From the NCBI GenBank assembly GCA_021800745.1, contig JAJYYS010000065.1:1-8655 (forward strand): a stretch of 8,655 nt of DNA, in the 5' to 3' direction. This document shows, piece after piece, positions 1 to 7,733 of this stretch. Source of the DNA: a bacterium. Its GTDB lineage: Bacteria > SZUA-79 > Acidulodesulfobacterales > Acidulodesulfobacteraceae. The notes beneath the pieces are model-generated. The model searched no databases, had not been told where the DNA came from, and saw nothing but the letters and a program-made list of their open reading frames with translations. Position 1 is the stretch's first letter, and every line of letters starts with the position of its first letter. The position numbers and the translations under genes are program-made.

Positions 1-1
1 T

Positions 2-445
2 TTTGACGATAACGAAAACTTCAGCAGAAAGATGATAAAATTTAAAAACGAAGTGGAAAGGATTTTTCACTTTCATTTCGGGTTTTTTCCCATGGAGGAC
101 CTGCCTTATGCTTTCAAGACAAACTCCACCCCTATAGACATATACACGAATAAAAGCAAATTGACTATCGAAATTGAACTGCCGGGGATTTCCAAAGACA
201 ACATATTATTAGCCGTTCATAACAACATCCTTGCCATAAGATGGAAATTGGAGCCGAAAATAAAATCTACGGTTAATTTTTTCTGCATAGAAAGAAGGTT
301 CGGCAGGTTCGAAAGATTCGTCCTCCTGCCTGTTACTCCTTCCAAGCAAAATATTAGAGCGGTCTTATCCGACGGGGTTTTAAGCATAAATTTTGAAATA
401 GGAGATATTTTTATAAACTCCGAAACTTTGATACCTATTTCATAA
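2..445 (+). CDS. Hsp20/alpha-crystallin family small heat-shock protein (probably 5'-partial)
   Basis: Small heat-shock proteins are ATP-independent cytoplasmic holdases that bind unfolding proteins and hand them to chaperones or proteases. From the Met at 32 the product has 137 residues. An alpha-crystallin domain runs from about residue 34 (PIDIYTNKSKLTIEIELPG) through the ERRFGRFERFVLLP stretch near residues 88-101 to the conserved GVLSINF near 115-121. The protein ends in IPI (residues 134-136), which fits the family's C-terminal I-x-I oligomerisation motif. The frame is open upstream of the Met at 32 to the window edge, reading FDDNENFSRK, and no convincing Shine-Dalgarno precedes that Met, so the true start may lie outside the window. 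If position 32 is the start, the N-terminal arm is short, about 33 residues. It lies just upstream of lon in the same direction, which suggests a proteostasis pair, but a promoter-like gap separates them. Confidence 0.85.
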   Translation, partial: FDDNENFSRKMIKFKNEVERIFHFHFGFFPMEDLPYAFKTNSTPIDIYTNKSKLTIEIELPGISKDNILLAVHNNILAIRWKLEPKIKSTVNFFCIERRFGRFERFVLLPVTPSKQNIRAVLSDGVLSINFEIGDIFINSETLIPIS

Positions 446-469
446 ATATATAGTAAAATTTATCAAGCG

Positions 470-496
470 ATTATAGCTATAATTCTATAATTATAG
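470..496. repeat. Two adjacent perfect AT-rich palindromes upstream of lon
   Basis: ATTATAGCTATAAT at 470-483 is a perfect 14-bp palindrome, and CTATAATTATAG at 485-496 is a perfect 12-bp palindrome, so the half-sites ATTATAG and CTATAAT are each repeated. They overlap the likely promoter, as an operator or a repeated -10 region would. Such palindromes also arise by chance in very AT-rich DNA, so a regulatory role is inference. They do not match the CIRCE heat-shock operator. Confidence 0.45.
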
Positions 497-502
497 TATA
501 AT
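474..502 (+). promoter_or_regulatory. Candidate sigma-70-type promoter for the lon operon
   Basis: A consensus -10 hexamer TATAAT sits at 497-502. With a 17-nt spacer the -35 position is TAGCTA at 474-479, which matches TTGACA at only 3 of 6 bases. Further perfect TATAAT hexamers occur at 478-483 and 486-491, so the exact -10 is uncertain. The distance to the lon start, about 40 nt, suits a short leader. No sigma-32-like promoter was evident. Confidence 0.45.
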
Positions 503-529
503 ATTTATACATACACGTTACAGCATAAC

Positions 530-534
530 AGGGG
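530..534 (+). promoter_or_regulatory. Shine-Dalgarno site of lon
   Basis: AGGGG lies 8 nt before the ATG at 543. It supports that ATG as the lon start, and hence the 35-residue N-terminal extension, rather than an internal Met. Confidence 0.6.
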
Positions 535-542
535 AATAAAAT

Positions 543-3035
543 ATGAATAAAATCGATGCTAATATGAACGGCGCTAATCTTAACGAAATTGTTATAGGAA
601 AAGGAGAAAACATCGAACAGCAAGATTTACCTGAAGAAATTCAGCTGCCCGAAGTCATACCGCTTCTGCCCATTAGGGACCTTGTTCTTTTTCCTTTTAT
701 GATAATTCCGCTTTTCGTAGGAAGAGAGGCTTCCATTAAAGCGGTAGATGAAGCCCTGTCTAAAGACAGATTAATCCTTTTATCCGCCCAAAAAGACATA
801 ATAGTCGAAGAACCTTCTCAAAACGATATATACGACGTCGGCGTCGTCGCAATGATTATGAAAATGCTTAAACTTCCGGACGGAAGAGTTAAGATATTAG
901 TGCAGGGTTTATTAAAAGCCAAAATAGAAACATTCGTTCAAATAAAACCGTTCTATCTTGTAAAAGTGTCTAAAATCAAAGATGAAAACATTGCGGAAAT
1001 TACTCCGGCGGTTGACGCTCTTATGAGAAACGTAAAAGAACAGCTTGAAAAATATGTATCTCTCGGCAGACTCCCGTCTCAGGACATATTAATCATACTC
1101 GAAAATATCAACAATCCCGGGAGGCTTGCGGATATAGTAGCATCCAACTTAGGCTTAAAAATAGATGAATCCCAGAAAATACTCGAAGAAACCGACCAGG
1201 CGGAAAGACTTAAAAGAGTCAACGATATACTTGCAAGAGAAATAGAAATCCTTTCTATGCAGGCTAAAATTCAATCCCAGGCAAAAGAAGAAATGACGAA
1301 AACCCAGAGGGATTATTTTCTAAGGGAACAACTTAGGCAGATTAAGCAGGAACTCGGCGAAACGGATGAAAAATCTCAGGAAATAGCCGAATTAAGGGAA
1401 AAAATAATCGCGGCAAAAATGCCTGCCGAAGTTATGAAAGAAGCCGAAAAACAGTTATCAAGATTGGAATCTATGCATCAGGACGCCGCGGAAGCATCTA
1501 CGATAAGGACTTATTTGGAATGGCTTTCCGATATACCGTGGTCAAAAAAGACCAAGGACAATCTTGATATAGAAACTGCAAAAAAAATTCTGGACGAAGA
1601 CCATTACGACCTTGAAAAAATCAAAGAGAGAATACTTGAATACTTAAGCGTCCGAAAACTAAATAAAAAAATGAAAGGTCCGATATTATGCTTCATCGGT
1701 CCCCCCGGCGTCGGAAAAACTTCCCTCGGCAAATCTATAGCAAAAGCCATGAATAGAAAATTCATCAGGGTTTCTCTCGGCGGCGTGCATGACGAAGCCG
1801 AAATAAGGGGACACAGAAGAACATACGTCGGAGCGCTTCCGGGAAGAGTGATTCAGGGAATAAAACAGGCGGGGACCAATAATCCGGTTTTTATGATAGA
1901 CGAAATCGATAAAGTAGGAACCGATTTTAGAGGCGACCCGTCTTCCGCTCTCTTAGAAGTTTTGGATCCGGAGCAGAATTTTTCTTTTTCGGACCATTAC
2001 CTGAATGTTCCTTTTGATTTGTCGAACGTAATGTTCGTTGCAACCGCCAACGTTGCCGACACTATACCTTCTCCTTTAAGAGACAGGATGGAAATTATAA
2101 ATTTATCGGGATATACTCTCGAGGAAAAAGAAAAAATAACCGAAAAATATCTTATACCCAGACAGATTAAGGAAAACGGATTAAAAAAAGATTATATCGA
2201 ATTTAAGCCGAGTGCCGTAAAAACCATTATTGCGGGTTATACCCGTGAAGCCGGTTTAAGAAATTTGGAAAGGGAAATAGGAACGGTATGCAGGAAAATC
2301 GCAAGACTCATAGCTGAAAATAAAATTAAGAAATATATTATAACCGATAAAAATATACATAAATACCTTGGAACGATAAAAATTCTTCCTGGGGAAGAGA
2401 GACAGAAAGACGAAATAGGCGTATCCACCGGTCTTGCATGGACGCCGGTCGGCGGAGAAGTTTTATACATAGAAACTATCCTCGTTAAAGGCAAGGGGGG
2501 GGTATCGCTTACGGGCCAGCTCGGCGACGTTATGAAAGAATCCGCCCATGCCGCAGTCAGCTATGCCCGGTCGAAAGCCGACGAACTCGGCATTAAAGCC
2601 GATACATTTGAGAAAAACGATATTCATATTCATATACCGGAGGGAGCCATACCCAAAGACGGACCTTCTGCGGGAATAACTATGGCGACTTCGCTGATTT
2701 CGGCGTTGCTGAAAAAGCCGGTTAGAAAAGACATCGCTATGACCGGCGAAATAACCCTGAGGGGCAACGTTCTGCCTATCGGCGGGCTGAAAGAAAAATC
2801 CTTAGCCGCTTTAAGAGCCGGTATAAAAACTATTCTGATACCGGAAAGGAACAAAAAAGATCTGGAGGATATTTCCCCGTTAGTTAAGAAAAACCTCAAA
2901 TTTATACCGGTCAGGCATATGGACGAGGTCATAAAACATGCGATAATCGGCATATCCGATAAAGATGCCGGCGCGCCTAATAAAGTTAAACCAATTAATA
3001 AAAATAAGGGTGATAAAAAAAGAAAAGTTAAATGA
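543..3035 (+). CDS. lon: ATP-dependent protease Lon (endopeptidase La)
   Basis: Lon is a cytoplasmic homohexameric AAA+ serine protease that unfolds and degrades damaged and regulatory proteins. The 830 residues contain the substrate-binding LON N-domain (about 38-230, [19 protein letters not shown] start), a helical coiled-coil linker (about 235-330), an AAA+ module with Walker A GPPGVGKT (386-393) and Walker B with MIDEIDK (451-457), and the C-terminal protease domain. The catalytic dyad is visible: Ser709 in GPSAG and Lys752 in GGLKEK, 43 residues apart as in E. coli Lon (S679/K722). Compared with E. coli Lon (784 residues) it carries about 25 extra N-terminal residues and a Lys-rich C-terminal tail (9 of the last 22 residues are K/R). 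A run of eight G bases lies in the protease-domain coding region at 2495-2502. The gene follows an Hsp20 gene, and its 3' end overlaps thiL. All key residues are intact. Confidence 0.98.
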   Translation: MNKIDANMNGANLNEIVIGKGENIEQQDLPEEIQLPEVIPLLPIRDLVLFPFMIIPLFVGREASIKAVDEALSKDRLILLSAQKDIIVEEPSQNDIYDVGVVAMIMKMLKLPDGRVKILVQGLLKAKIETFVQIKPFYLVKVSKIKDENIAEITPAVDALMRNVKEQLEKYVSLGRLPSQDILIILENINNPGRLADIVASNLGLKIDESQKILEETDQAERLKRVNDILAREIEILSMQAKIQSQAKEEMTKTQRDYFLREQLRQIKQELGETDEKSQEIAELREKIIAAKMPAEVMKEAEKQLSRLESMHQDAAEASTIRTYLEWLSDIPWSKKTKDNLDIETAKKILDEDHYDLEKIKERILEYLSVRKLNKKMKGPILCFIGPPGVGKTSLGKSIAKAMNRKFIRVSLGGVHDEAEIRGHRRTYVGALPGRVIQGIKQAGTNNPVFMIDEIDKVGTDFRGDPSSALLEVLDPEQNFSFSDHYLNVPFDLSNVMFVATANVADTIPSPLRDRMEIINLSGYTLEEKEKITEKYLIPRQIKENGLKKDYIEFKPSAVKTIIAGYTREAGLRNLEREIGTVCRKIARLIAENKIKKYIITDKNIHKYLGTIKILPGEERQKDEIGVSTGLAWTPVGGEVLYIETILVKGKGGVSLTGQLGDVMKESAHAAVSYARSKADELGIKADTFEKNDIHIHIPEGAIPKDGPSAGITMATSLISALLKKPVRKDIAMTGEITLRGNVLPIGGLKEKSLAALRAGIKTILIPERNKKDLEDISPLVKKNLKFIPVRHMDEVIKHAIIGISDKDAGAPNKVKPINKNKGDKKRKVK

Positions 3036-4047
3036 AACGGGTTTAATAAAAGAGATAGAGCGATTAAGCCTCGAAACCCAAAAGTTTAATAAATCGTTAG
3101 TTATTGAATCAATCGGCGACGACTGCGCTATTATCGAAGATAAAAATCGTATGCTCGTGAGTTCCGACAGCATAACCGAAAATATCCACTTTAATTTTGA
3201 TTTATATGATTTTTATGAAATAGGAGAAAAATCTTTACTCGTAAATTTAAGCGATATTGCCGCTATGGGCGGAATTCCGAGATTATTGGTTTTGTCTCTT
3301 TTTATACCCGCGCATGTAAACGAGGATAATATCAGGCAAACATTAAGGGGAATCATAGATACCGCAAAAAAATACAGGGTTTCGCTTATAGGCGGAAATA
3401 TATCCAAATCCTCCGAATTTTCTATATCTGCAACCATAATAGGCGACTATAAAGACGAAAACGTCGTTAAGAGATTCGGTTCTAAAACGGGCGAACAAGT
3501 ATATGTTTCGGGAGAACTCGGAAATTCATGGATGGCGTTTTATCTTAACGACAATAAAAATTATATATTTAAAAACTATCCGAACCTCAAGTCCGAGGAT
3601 AAAAAACTTATAGAAAATTTCATAGATAAATATAAACTTCCGCAACCGAGGATAAATTTAGGCAGGAAATTATCGGAAAAAAAACTCGCCAATTCGTTAA
3701 CGGATATAAGCGACGGACTTCTTAAAGATATTTTTAACGTAATCGGCAATGGATGCGGATGCGAAATATATATTGACGAGATCCCGATAAATGAGGAATT
3801 GAAATATATCTGCATGATTTTAAATATCAGAGATTATATCGACAAAGCGGTTTCATTCGGGGAAGATTACGAGCTTTTATGGACGGCGGAAGAATATAAA
3901 GAAAAAGAACTGCTGAAATTGTCAAAAACCGCCGGAGTTAAAATAAAAAAAATCGGGCATATAACAACCGATAAGCCCGGATACGTAAATTTTTTAAAGG
4001 GCGGCGCTCTTTACTTTCCTAAAGACTTTACCTTTAAACATTTATAA
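3010..4047 (+). CDS. thiL: Thiamine-monophosphate kinase ThiL
   Basis: ThiL phosphorylates thiamine monophosphate with ATP to give thiamine diphosphate, the last step of cofactor synthesis in the cytoplasm. Numbered from the GTG at 3010 (345 residues), family motifs occur in order: [10 protein letters not shown] near the start, IGDD (35-38, metal/nucleotide binding), SSDS (51-54), [10 protein letters not shown] (79-88), IGGN (127-130, where many homologues have GGD), DISDGL (232-237) and GEDYELL (284-290), then an IGHIT-like C-terminus. The longest open frame starts at an ATG at 2965, which would overlap lon by 71 nt and add 15 residues ([14 protein letters not shown]) not expected in the family. 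The GTG overlaps lon by 26 nt and puts the conserved start region at the N-terminus. Neither start has a well-spaced Shine-Dalgarno, so translation may be coupled to lon. The enzyme assignment is firm; the start is moderately uncertain. Confidence 0.95.
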   Translation: MIKKEKLNETGLIKEIERLSLETQKFNKSLVIESIGDDCAIIEDKNRMLVSSDSITENIHFNFDLYDFYEIGEKSLLVNLSDIAAMGGIPRLLVLSLFIPAHVNEDNIRQTLRGIIDTAKKYRVSLIGGNISKSSEFSISATIIGDYKDENVVKRFGSKTGEQVYVSGELGNSWMAFYLNDNKNYIFKNYPNLKSEDKKLIENFIDKYKLPQPRINLGRKLSEKKLANSLTDISDGLLKDIFNVIGNGCGCEIYIDEIPINEELKYICMILNIRDYIDKAVSFGEDYELLWTAEEYKEKELLKLSKTAGVKIKKIGHITTDKPGYVNFLKGGALYFPKDFTFKHL

Positions 4048-4054
4048 ACTCTCT

Positions 4055-5023
4055 ATGTATATCCTTATTTCATTTTTGTTGTTTATTTTATTCCTTATAA
4101 TTTCATCCGTTTTTTCCATTTCGGAATCTTCGGTATTTTCTCTTACTCAGGCAGATATAGATGAATTAAATATAAGGAAAAAAAATAAGGTAATTTTTCT
4201 GATACGAAACTCGTCTGTATTCCTTGTAATAATTTTAATTGGAAATATGGCGGCAAATGTTATAACGGCAAGCATCGGGTCTATAATTTTAAGCCAATAT
4301 TTTAAACATATGCCGGTTATTTATTCCATTATATCCATTTCGCTTACCCTTATCATTCTTGCGGAAATAGTTCCTAAGATAATTGCCCTTAAAAAACCCG
4401 TTGAATTATCTTTATTGGTTTCCCATATGTTTTTTCATGCAGTCTATTTTGCAGGATTGTTAATAGAAAAAACGGGCTTTGCGGGAAAGCGGCTTCAACT
4501 GAAAAAGGAAGAGTCGATATCAAATGAAGAATTAAGAACTATTATTGAAATAGGCAAAAATGAAGGGGAAATAAAAGAAAAAGAATATGAATTTATAAAA
4601 AATTTTTTAAAACTTTCGTATTTAAAAGCCTCTAATATTATGACTAAAAAAGACAACGTGTTTGAATTGGATGTCAATACTCCGGTTTCCTCCGCCGTAG
4701 AACTTATAGAAACCAATCATTTCTCGCGGATTCCGATATATTTCAGGGAAAAAGACAATATAATAGGAATAATCCTTGCCAAGAATATCCTGCCCAAGGT
4801 TTATAATAAAAGCGAAGAAAAAAGAACTCTTAATTCTTTCCTGATAAAACCTTATTTTATTCCAGGTTCGAAAAATGCGCTCGAACTCTTCAGAGAGCTT
4901 CAAAAGAAAAAAATACATATAGCCGTCGTAGTCAACGAATATGGAAAAATGGCAGGTATTATAACTATGGAAGATTTGCTGGAAGAAATTTTCGGAGAAA
5001 TAGAGGATGAATATGACGTCTAA
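4055..5023 (+). CDS. CNNM/CorC-type membrane protein with a CBS pair, lacking the C-terminal CorC_HlyC domain
   Basis: This 322-residue inner-membrane protein starts with a CNNM (DUF21) domain. Hydrophobic segments lie at about 2-23, 54-78, 87-109 and 119-139, and the family-typical stretches are SISESSVFSLT (21-31), LIGNMAANV (61-69) and AEIVPK (103-108). Two CBS motifs follow: 195-250 (NIMTKKDNVFELD, FSRIPIY) and 263-318 (VVVNEYGKMAGIITMEDLLEEIFGEIEDE). The family includes Mg2+ transport or efflux proteins, and CBS pairs bind adenine nucleotides. The protein ends directly after CBS2, so it lacks the CorC_HlyC domain present in its downstream paralogue. It starts 7 nt after thiL with no visible Shine-Dalgarno, which suggests translational coupling, and its end overlaps the next gene. 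Older 'hemolysin' annotations of this family should not be read as evidence of toxin activity. The transported ion cannot be deduced from the sequence. Confidence 0.9.
   Translation: MYILISFLLFILFLIISSVFSISESSVFSLTQADIDELNIRKKNKVIFLIRNSSVFLVIILIGNMAANVITASIGSIILSQYFKHMPVIYSIISISLTLIILAEIVPKIIALKKPVELSLLVSHMFFHAVYFAGLLIEKTGFAGKRLQLKKEESISNEELRTIIEIGKNEGEIKEKEYEFIKNFLKLSYLKASNIMTKKDNVFELDVNTPVSSAVELIETNHFSRIPIYFREKDNIIGIILAKNILPKVYNKSEEKRTLNSFLIKPYFIPGSKNALELFRELQKKKIHIAVVVNEYGKMAGIITMEDLLEEIFGEIEDEYDV
5002..5006 (+). promoter_or_regulatory. Shine-Dalgarno site that decides the start of the second CNNM gene
   Basis: AGAGG at 5002-5006 directly abuts the ATG at 5007 but lies 6 nt before the in-frame ATG at 5013. 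Spacing therefore favours 5013. The site lies inside the end of the upstream CNNM gene. Confidence 0.55.
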
Positions 5024-6257
5024 TAATATATATATTTATATCCTTATAATAATTGCGGCTATATTTTTTGAAGGATTTTTTGCCGGTTCCGAAATAGGAA
5101 TCATCAGCTACGATAAAATTAAAATTAAGCATAAGGAAGCTAAGGGAAGCAGGCTTGCAAAATTTTTGCTTTTAATGACAAGGAAACCGGAAAGCACTTT
5201 TTCCACTTCATTAATTGGAAATAATATTGCATACACCTCTGCAACGATTCTTGCTACCGCCCTTATATACGAATATGCAAAATCTTATACCCCGTTTGCG
5301 GTAGCGGTCATTCTTACACCGGTTATGGTTATTTTCGGGGAAATTATTCCCAAGATGCTCTTTAGGCGCCACGCAAACAGCCTTATGCTGAAGAGCATTC
5401 CGCTTATAACCGTTTTTACCGTCATATTCTTTCCCGTAAATATAATTTTTATAGCCCTTTCCAAACTATTAAATTTAATTTTTAAAAACAAGTCTAAAAA
5501 TGTTTTTTTAACGAAAGATGAACTTATTAAAGTTCTTACGATTAGCGGAAATATTGAAGAATTCAAAGAATACGATAAAAAAATAATAAAAAGGATATTC
5601 GAATTCGGAAATAAAACTTCCAAAGATATTATGATTCCGCTTATAAACGTTATAGCATTAAACGAAAACGACAGCATAAGCAAAGCAAGGCAGATTTTCG
5701 GGGATACTAATTATTCAAGAATACCTGTTTATAAAGACCGTATAGATAATATATCAAGCTTGGTTTTTGCCTTCGACATATATAATCCCGAAAATGCGGA
5801 TAAAGTGATGGGGGAAATTGCAAAACCGGTATTATTTATACCCGAAACCTTAAGAATATCCAACATAATGCTCAAAATGCAAAAAAGCCGCCAGCAGATG
5901 GTCGTGGTCGTGGACGAATACGGCGGGGCATCGGGGATAATAACATTCGAAGATATTCTCGAAGAAATAGTTGGTGAAATCAGGGACGAAACCGACGAAG
6001 AAGAAGCTATGTATAAAAAAATAGGCAAAAATACTTATTTAATAAACACAAGGCTGACTTTAGACGAGCTATCCGAACTTTTTAACGTAGGCGTTATAAA
6101 CAGTCCGGAAGCGGACTATGAAACCGTATCCGGATTAATAATGGACAGGCTTGGACGCATACCCGTTCCGGGCGAAAAATTTACGATAGATAATATAAAT
6201 TTTACAGTGTCCAAATCGACAAGCAAATCGATAAAAGAAGTGGTTATAAACTTTTAA
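5013..6257 (+). CDS. CNNM/CorC (HlyC/CorC family) transporter with CBS pair and CorC_HlyC domain
   Basis: A full-length family member of 414 residues from the Met at 5013 (416 from the alternative Met at 5007). In the first numbering there is a CNNM membrane domain with hydrophobic segments at about 6-28, 66-87, 96-120 and 128-152. It carries the hallmark [11 protein letters not shown] (22-32), [10 protein letters not shown] (66-75) and FGEIIPK (108-114). CBS motifs follow at about 206-262 ([21 protein letters not shown]) and 271-325 ([30 protein letters not shown]), then a CorC_HlyC domain at about 336-412 ([29 protein letters not shown]). The likely role is divalent-cation (Mg2+) transport or homeostasis in the inner membrane, regulated through the CBS pair; this is inferred from the family. 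It overlaps its upstream paralogue by 11 nt, so the two are probably co-translated and may work together. It is the last gene of the plus-strand run and is followed by a large inverted repeat. Confidence 0.92.
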   Translation: MTSNNIYIYILIIIAAIFFEGFFAGSEIGIISYDKIKIKHKEAKGSRLAKFLLLMTRKPESTFSTSLIGNNIAYTSATILATALIYEYAKSYTPFAVAVILTPVMVIFGEIIPKMLFRRHANSLMLKSIPLITVFTVIFFPVNIIFIALSKLLNLIFKNKSKNVFLTKDELIKVLTISGNIEEFKEYDKKIIKRIFEFGNKTSKDIMIPLINVIALNENDSISKARQIFGDTNYSRIPVYKDRIDNISSLVFAFDIYNPENADKVMGEIAKPVLFIPETLRISNIMLKMQKSRQQMVVVVDEYGGASGIITFEDILEEIVGEIRDETDEEEAMYKKIGKNTYLINTRLTLDELSELFNVGVINSPEADYETVSGLIMDRLGRIPVPGEKFTIDNINFTVSKSTSKSIKEVVINF

Positions 6258-6273
6258 TTAATAGAGGAAAAAT

Positions 6274-6342
6274 AAAGGGTTAAAGTAAAATAAAAGGGGT
6301 CAGATTTTAAATCTGACCCCTTTTATTTTACTTTAACCCTTT
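6274..6342. terminator. Long perfect inverted repeat, probable bidirectional terminator between convergent genes
   Basis: Positions 6274-6307 and 6309-6342 are perfect reverse complements, giving 34-nt arms around a single T at 6308. The core reads GGGGTCAGATTT / AAATCTGACCCC, and the outer part is AAAGGGTTAAAG / CTTTAACCCTTT. The plus strand continues with TTTATT. The minus strand continues with TTATTTTTCC. Either transcript could therefore form a stem with a U-rich tail. It lies 16 nt past the CNNM gene and 19 nt past the thioredoxin stop, an ideal place for a shared terminator. The arms are about three times longer than usual for an intrinsic terminator, so it may be a REP/MITE-like element serving as one. 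Confidence 0.8.
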
Positions 6343-6361
6343 TTATTCGTATAATTTGCCG

Positions 6362-6697
6362 TTAATTGCCGACAACTTTGTCAATCATCTGCTTGAAAGA
6401 ACCTTTTGGAGCCGCTCCGACTATCTGGTCTGCGACTTGCCCTTTGTTGAAGAGAATGACGGTGGGTATTCCCCTTATTCCGTATTTGCCCGGAATAACC
6501 TGATTTTCGTCAACATTTACTTTACCGACTTTAATTTTCCCGTCGTAGTCCGATGCAATCTCATCGATTACCGGAGCAACCGCCCTGCACGGAGCGCACC
6601 ATACAGCCCAAAAATCGACAAGCACGGGCTTATCGGATTTTAAAACCTCGGCATCGAAATTTGAATCCGTAAACGCTAAAACTTTTTCTGAAGCCAT
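6362..6697 (-). CDS. trxA: Thioredoxin
   Basis: A 111-residue classical thioredoxin, the cytoplasmic dithiol reductant for ribonucleotide reductase, peroxiredoxins and other disulfide substrates. The active site is WCAPC with Cys34 and Cys37. Ala replaces the Gly of the E. coli WCGPC motif, a common natural variant. The buried Asp28 (VDFWA) and the cis-proline Pro78 (GIPT) are present, and no signal peptide or membrane segment is seen, so it is cytoplasmic. The length matches the family (about 105-110). It lies 62 nt downstream of mrp on the same strand, so it may share that transcript, although the spacing allows its own promoter. No thioredoxin reductase gene is in the window. The start is well supported by a strong ribosome binding site. 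Confidence 0.97.
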   Translation of the reverse strand: MASEKVLAFTDSNFDAEVLKSDKPVLVDFWAVWCAPCRAVAPVIDEIASDYDGKIKVGKVNVDENQVIPGKYGIRGIPTVILFNKGQVADQIVGAAPKGSFKQMIDKVVGN

Positions 6698-6705
6698 TTA
6701 GTAAA

Positions 6706-6713
6706 TCCTCCTT
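6706..6713 (-). promoter_or_regulatory. Strong Shine-Dalgarno site of the thioredoxin gene
   Basis: On the minus strand AAGGAGGA lies 8 nt before the thioredoxin ATG. It is a near-perfect anti-SD match. It is the best such site in the window and stands out against the weak or absent sites in the plus-strand run. Confidence 0.85.
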
Positions 6714-6759
6714 AATAGATTTAATAATTTTTTTATGTTTACATCTTTTAAATATCGTT

Positions 6760-7728
6760 TTATGCCCCGACCTTCTGCTCTGACCTTAAAATCAAGGAAT
6801 CCGATATTTTATTAAATACCGATTTTACCTCGGGATGTATATCTTTAGTCATTATAGGTTCGCCTTTATCGGACAGTTCGCAAATATCTTCGACTATAGG
6901 TATTTCCCCGAGGAAATTTACGCCCAATTTTTCGGCAGCCGTCTTTGCCCCGCCGTGTTTAAATATGTCCGAACGCTTATCGCAATGCGGGCATATGAAA
7001 TAGCTCATATTTTCGACTATTCCGAAAACCGGCACGTTCACTTTATCGAACATTGCAAGAGCCTTCTTCGCGTCTATAAGCGAAATATCCTGCGGGGTCG
7101 AAACGACTATGGCGAAATTTATCGGAACGGTCTGCACCAGCGTAAGCTGAATATCGCCGGTTCCCGGAGGAAGATCGACCACGAGAAAATCTATTTCACC
7201 CCACTCCACGTCTTTTAAAAACTGGGTTATAACCTGCATTACCACCGGTCCTCTCCATATAGCGGGAGCGTCTTCCGGAATCAAGAATCCTAACGACATA
7301 AGTTTTATCCCGAATTTCTCAAGGGGGACGATTTTATTATTAGACGTAAGATCCGGTCTTTTGTTTATTCCCATCATTGTAGGAACGCTGGGACCGTAAA
7401 GGTCGGCATCTAAGAGTCCTACTTTTTTTCCCTGGTTTGCCAGCGTAATAGCCAGATTAACGCTGAATGTCGATTTTCCTACTCCGCCTTTCCCGCTTGC
7501 AACGGCTATAATGCTTTTCACGCCGCTTATAGGCGTTTGTTCGTCAAACGGATTTTTACTTCCGTGCTCATGTCCTTCGCCGCCTCCACAGCCGCAGGAA
7601 GAACCTTCGTCTTCACCTCCGCTTCCGCATCCGCAAGAGTCTTGTTCCTCACCGCCTCCACAGCCGCAGGAGTCCGCCCCTTCTTCATAATAATCTTTAT
7701 TTCCGTCCATTTCGTTTCCGTCAATCAT
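6760..7728 (-). CDS. mrp: Mrp/NBP35 (ApbC)-family Fe-S cluster carrier P-loop ATPase with Cys-Gly-Cys repeat N-terminus
   Basis: Mrp/ApbC proteins are cytoplasmic dimeric P-loop ATPases of the SIMIBI class that carry or transfer [4Fe-4S] clusters to apo-enzymes. The 322 residues include the deviant Walker A GKGGVGKST (79-87), the switch region DADLYGPSVPTMMG (107-120), Walker B/DLPPGTGD (185-192), STPQD (210-214) and the cluster-ligand CPHC (Cys246, Cys249), which bridges the dimer in this family. The N-terminal tail (about 1-66) is unusual: three Cys-Gly-Cys units at 21-23, 32-34 and 45-47 in Gly/Glu-rich repeats (SCGCGGGE), followed by HEH at 53-55. Eukaryotic Nbp35 also has an N-terminal cluster site, but with a different spacing. 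AGAGG 5 nt before the ATG supports this start. The neighbouring thioredoxin and radical SAM genes fit a thiol/Fe-S context. Confidence 0.94.
   Translation of the reverse strand: MIDGNEMDGNKDYYEEGADSCGCGGGEEQDSCGCGSGGEDEGSSCGCGGGEGHEHGSKNPFDEQTPISGVKSIIAVASGKGGVGKSTFSVNLAITLANQGKKVGLLDADLYGPSVPTMMGINKRPDLTSNNKIVPLEKFGIKLMSLGFLIPEDAPAIWRGPVVMQVITQFLKDVEWGEIDFLVVDLPPGTGDIQLTLVQTVPINFAIVVSTPQDISLIDAKKALAMFDKVNVPVFGIVENMSYFICPHCDKRSDIFKHGGAKTAAEKLGVNFLGEIPIVEDICELSDKGEPIMTKDIHPEVKSVFNKISDSLILRSEQKVGA
7580..7671 (-). repeat. In-frame tandem repeats coding the three Cys-Gly-Cys units of Mrp
   Basis: Identical 20-nt stretches (CCGCCTCCACAGCCGCAGGA on the plus strand) occur at 7580-7599 and 7652-7671. 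A diverged copy at 7619-7638 matches at 16 of 20. The offsets are 39 and 33 nt, both multiples of three, so the frame is kept. The GC-rich repeat contrasts with the AT-rich surroundings. Expansion or loss of one unit by slippage would leave the ATPase domain intact. Confidence 0.85.
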
Positions 7729-7733
7729 AATAA

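Noticed and set aside
446..542. CIRCE operator or sigma-32 promoter in front of lon
   Set aside because: No TTAGCACTC-N9-GAGTGCTAA or CTTGAA/CCCAT-like elements are present, only TATAAT-type and palindromic AT sequence.
3032..3034. ATG overlapping the lon stop (ATGA) as a possible thiL start
   Set aside because: It is out of frame with thiL and meets a stop codon after four codons.
2237..3173. Minus-strand open frames of 85-107 codons across the lon and thiL region
   Set aside because: They lie fully antisense to conserved, intact coding regions, have no family motifs and no ribosome binding sites. They are shadows of the codon pattern.
5285..6028. Minus-strand open frames antisense to the second CNNM gene
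   Set aside because: The Ser/Ile-rich product is a mirror of the coding strand, with no motifs and no start signals.
6356..6643. Plus-strand 95-codon frame over the thioredoxin gene
   Set aside because: It is antisense to a clear thioredoxin with an intact active site and a strong Shine-Dalgarno. The translated sequence has no recognisable family.
7580..7671. Short repeats considered as a CRISPR-like array
   Set aside because: Only three units with in-frame spacing inside a coding region, no spacers of uniform length and no cas genes.
7527..7724. Minus-strand 65-codon frame overlapping the Mrp N-terminus
   Set aside because: It is the same repeat DNA read in another frame, starting inside mrp. 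The real frame gives the Cys-Gly-Cys units continuous with the ATPase domain.
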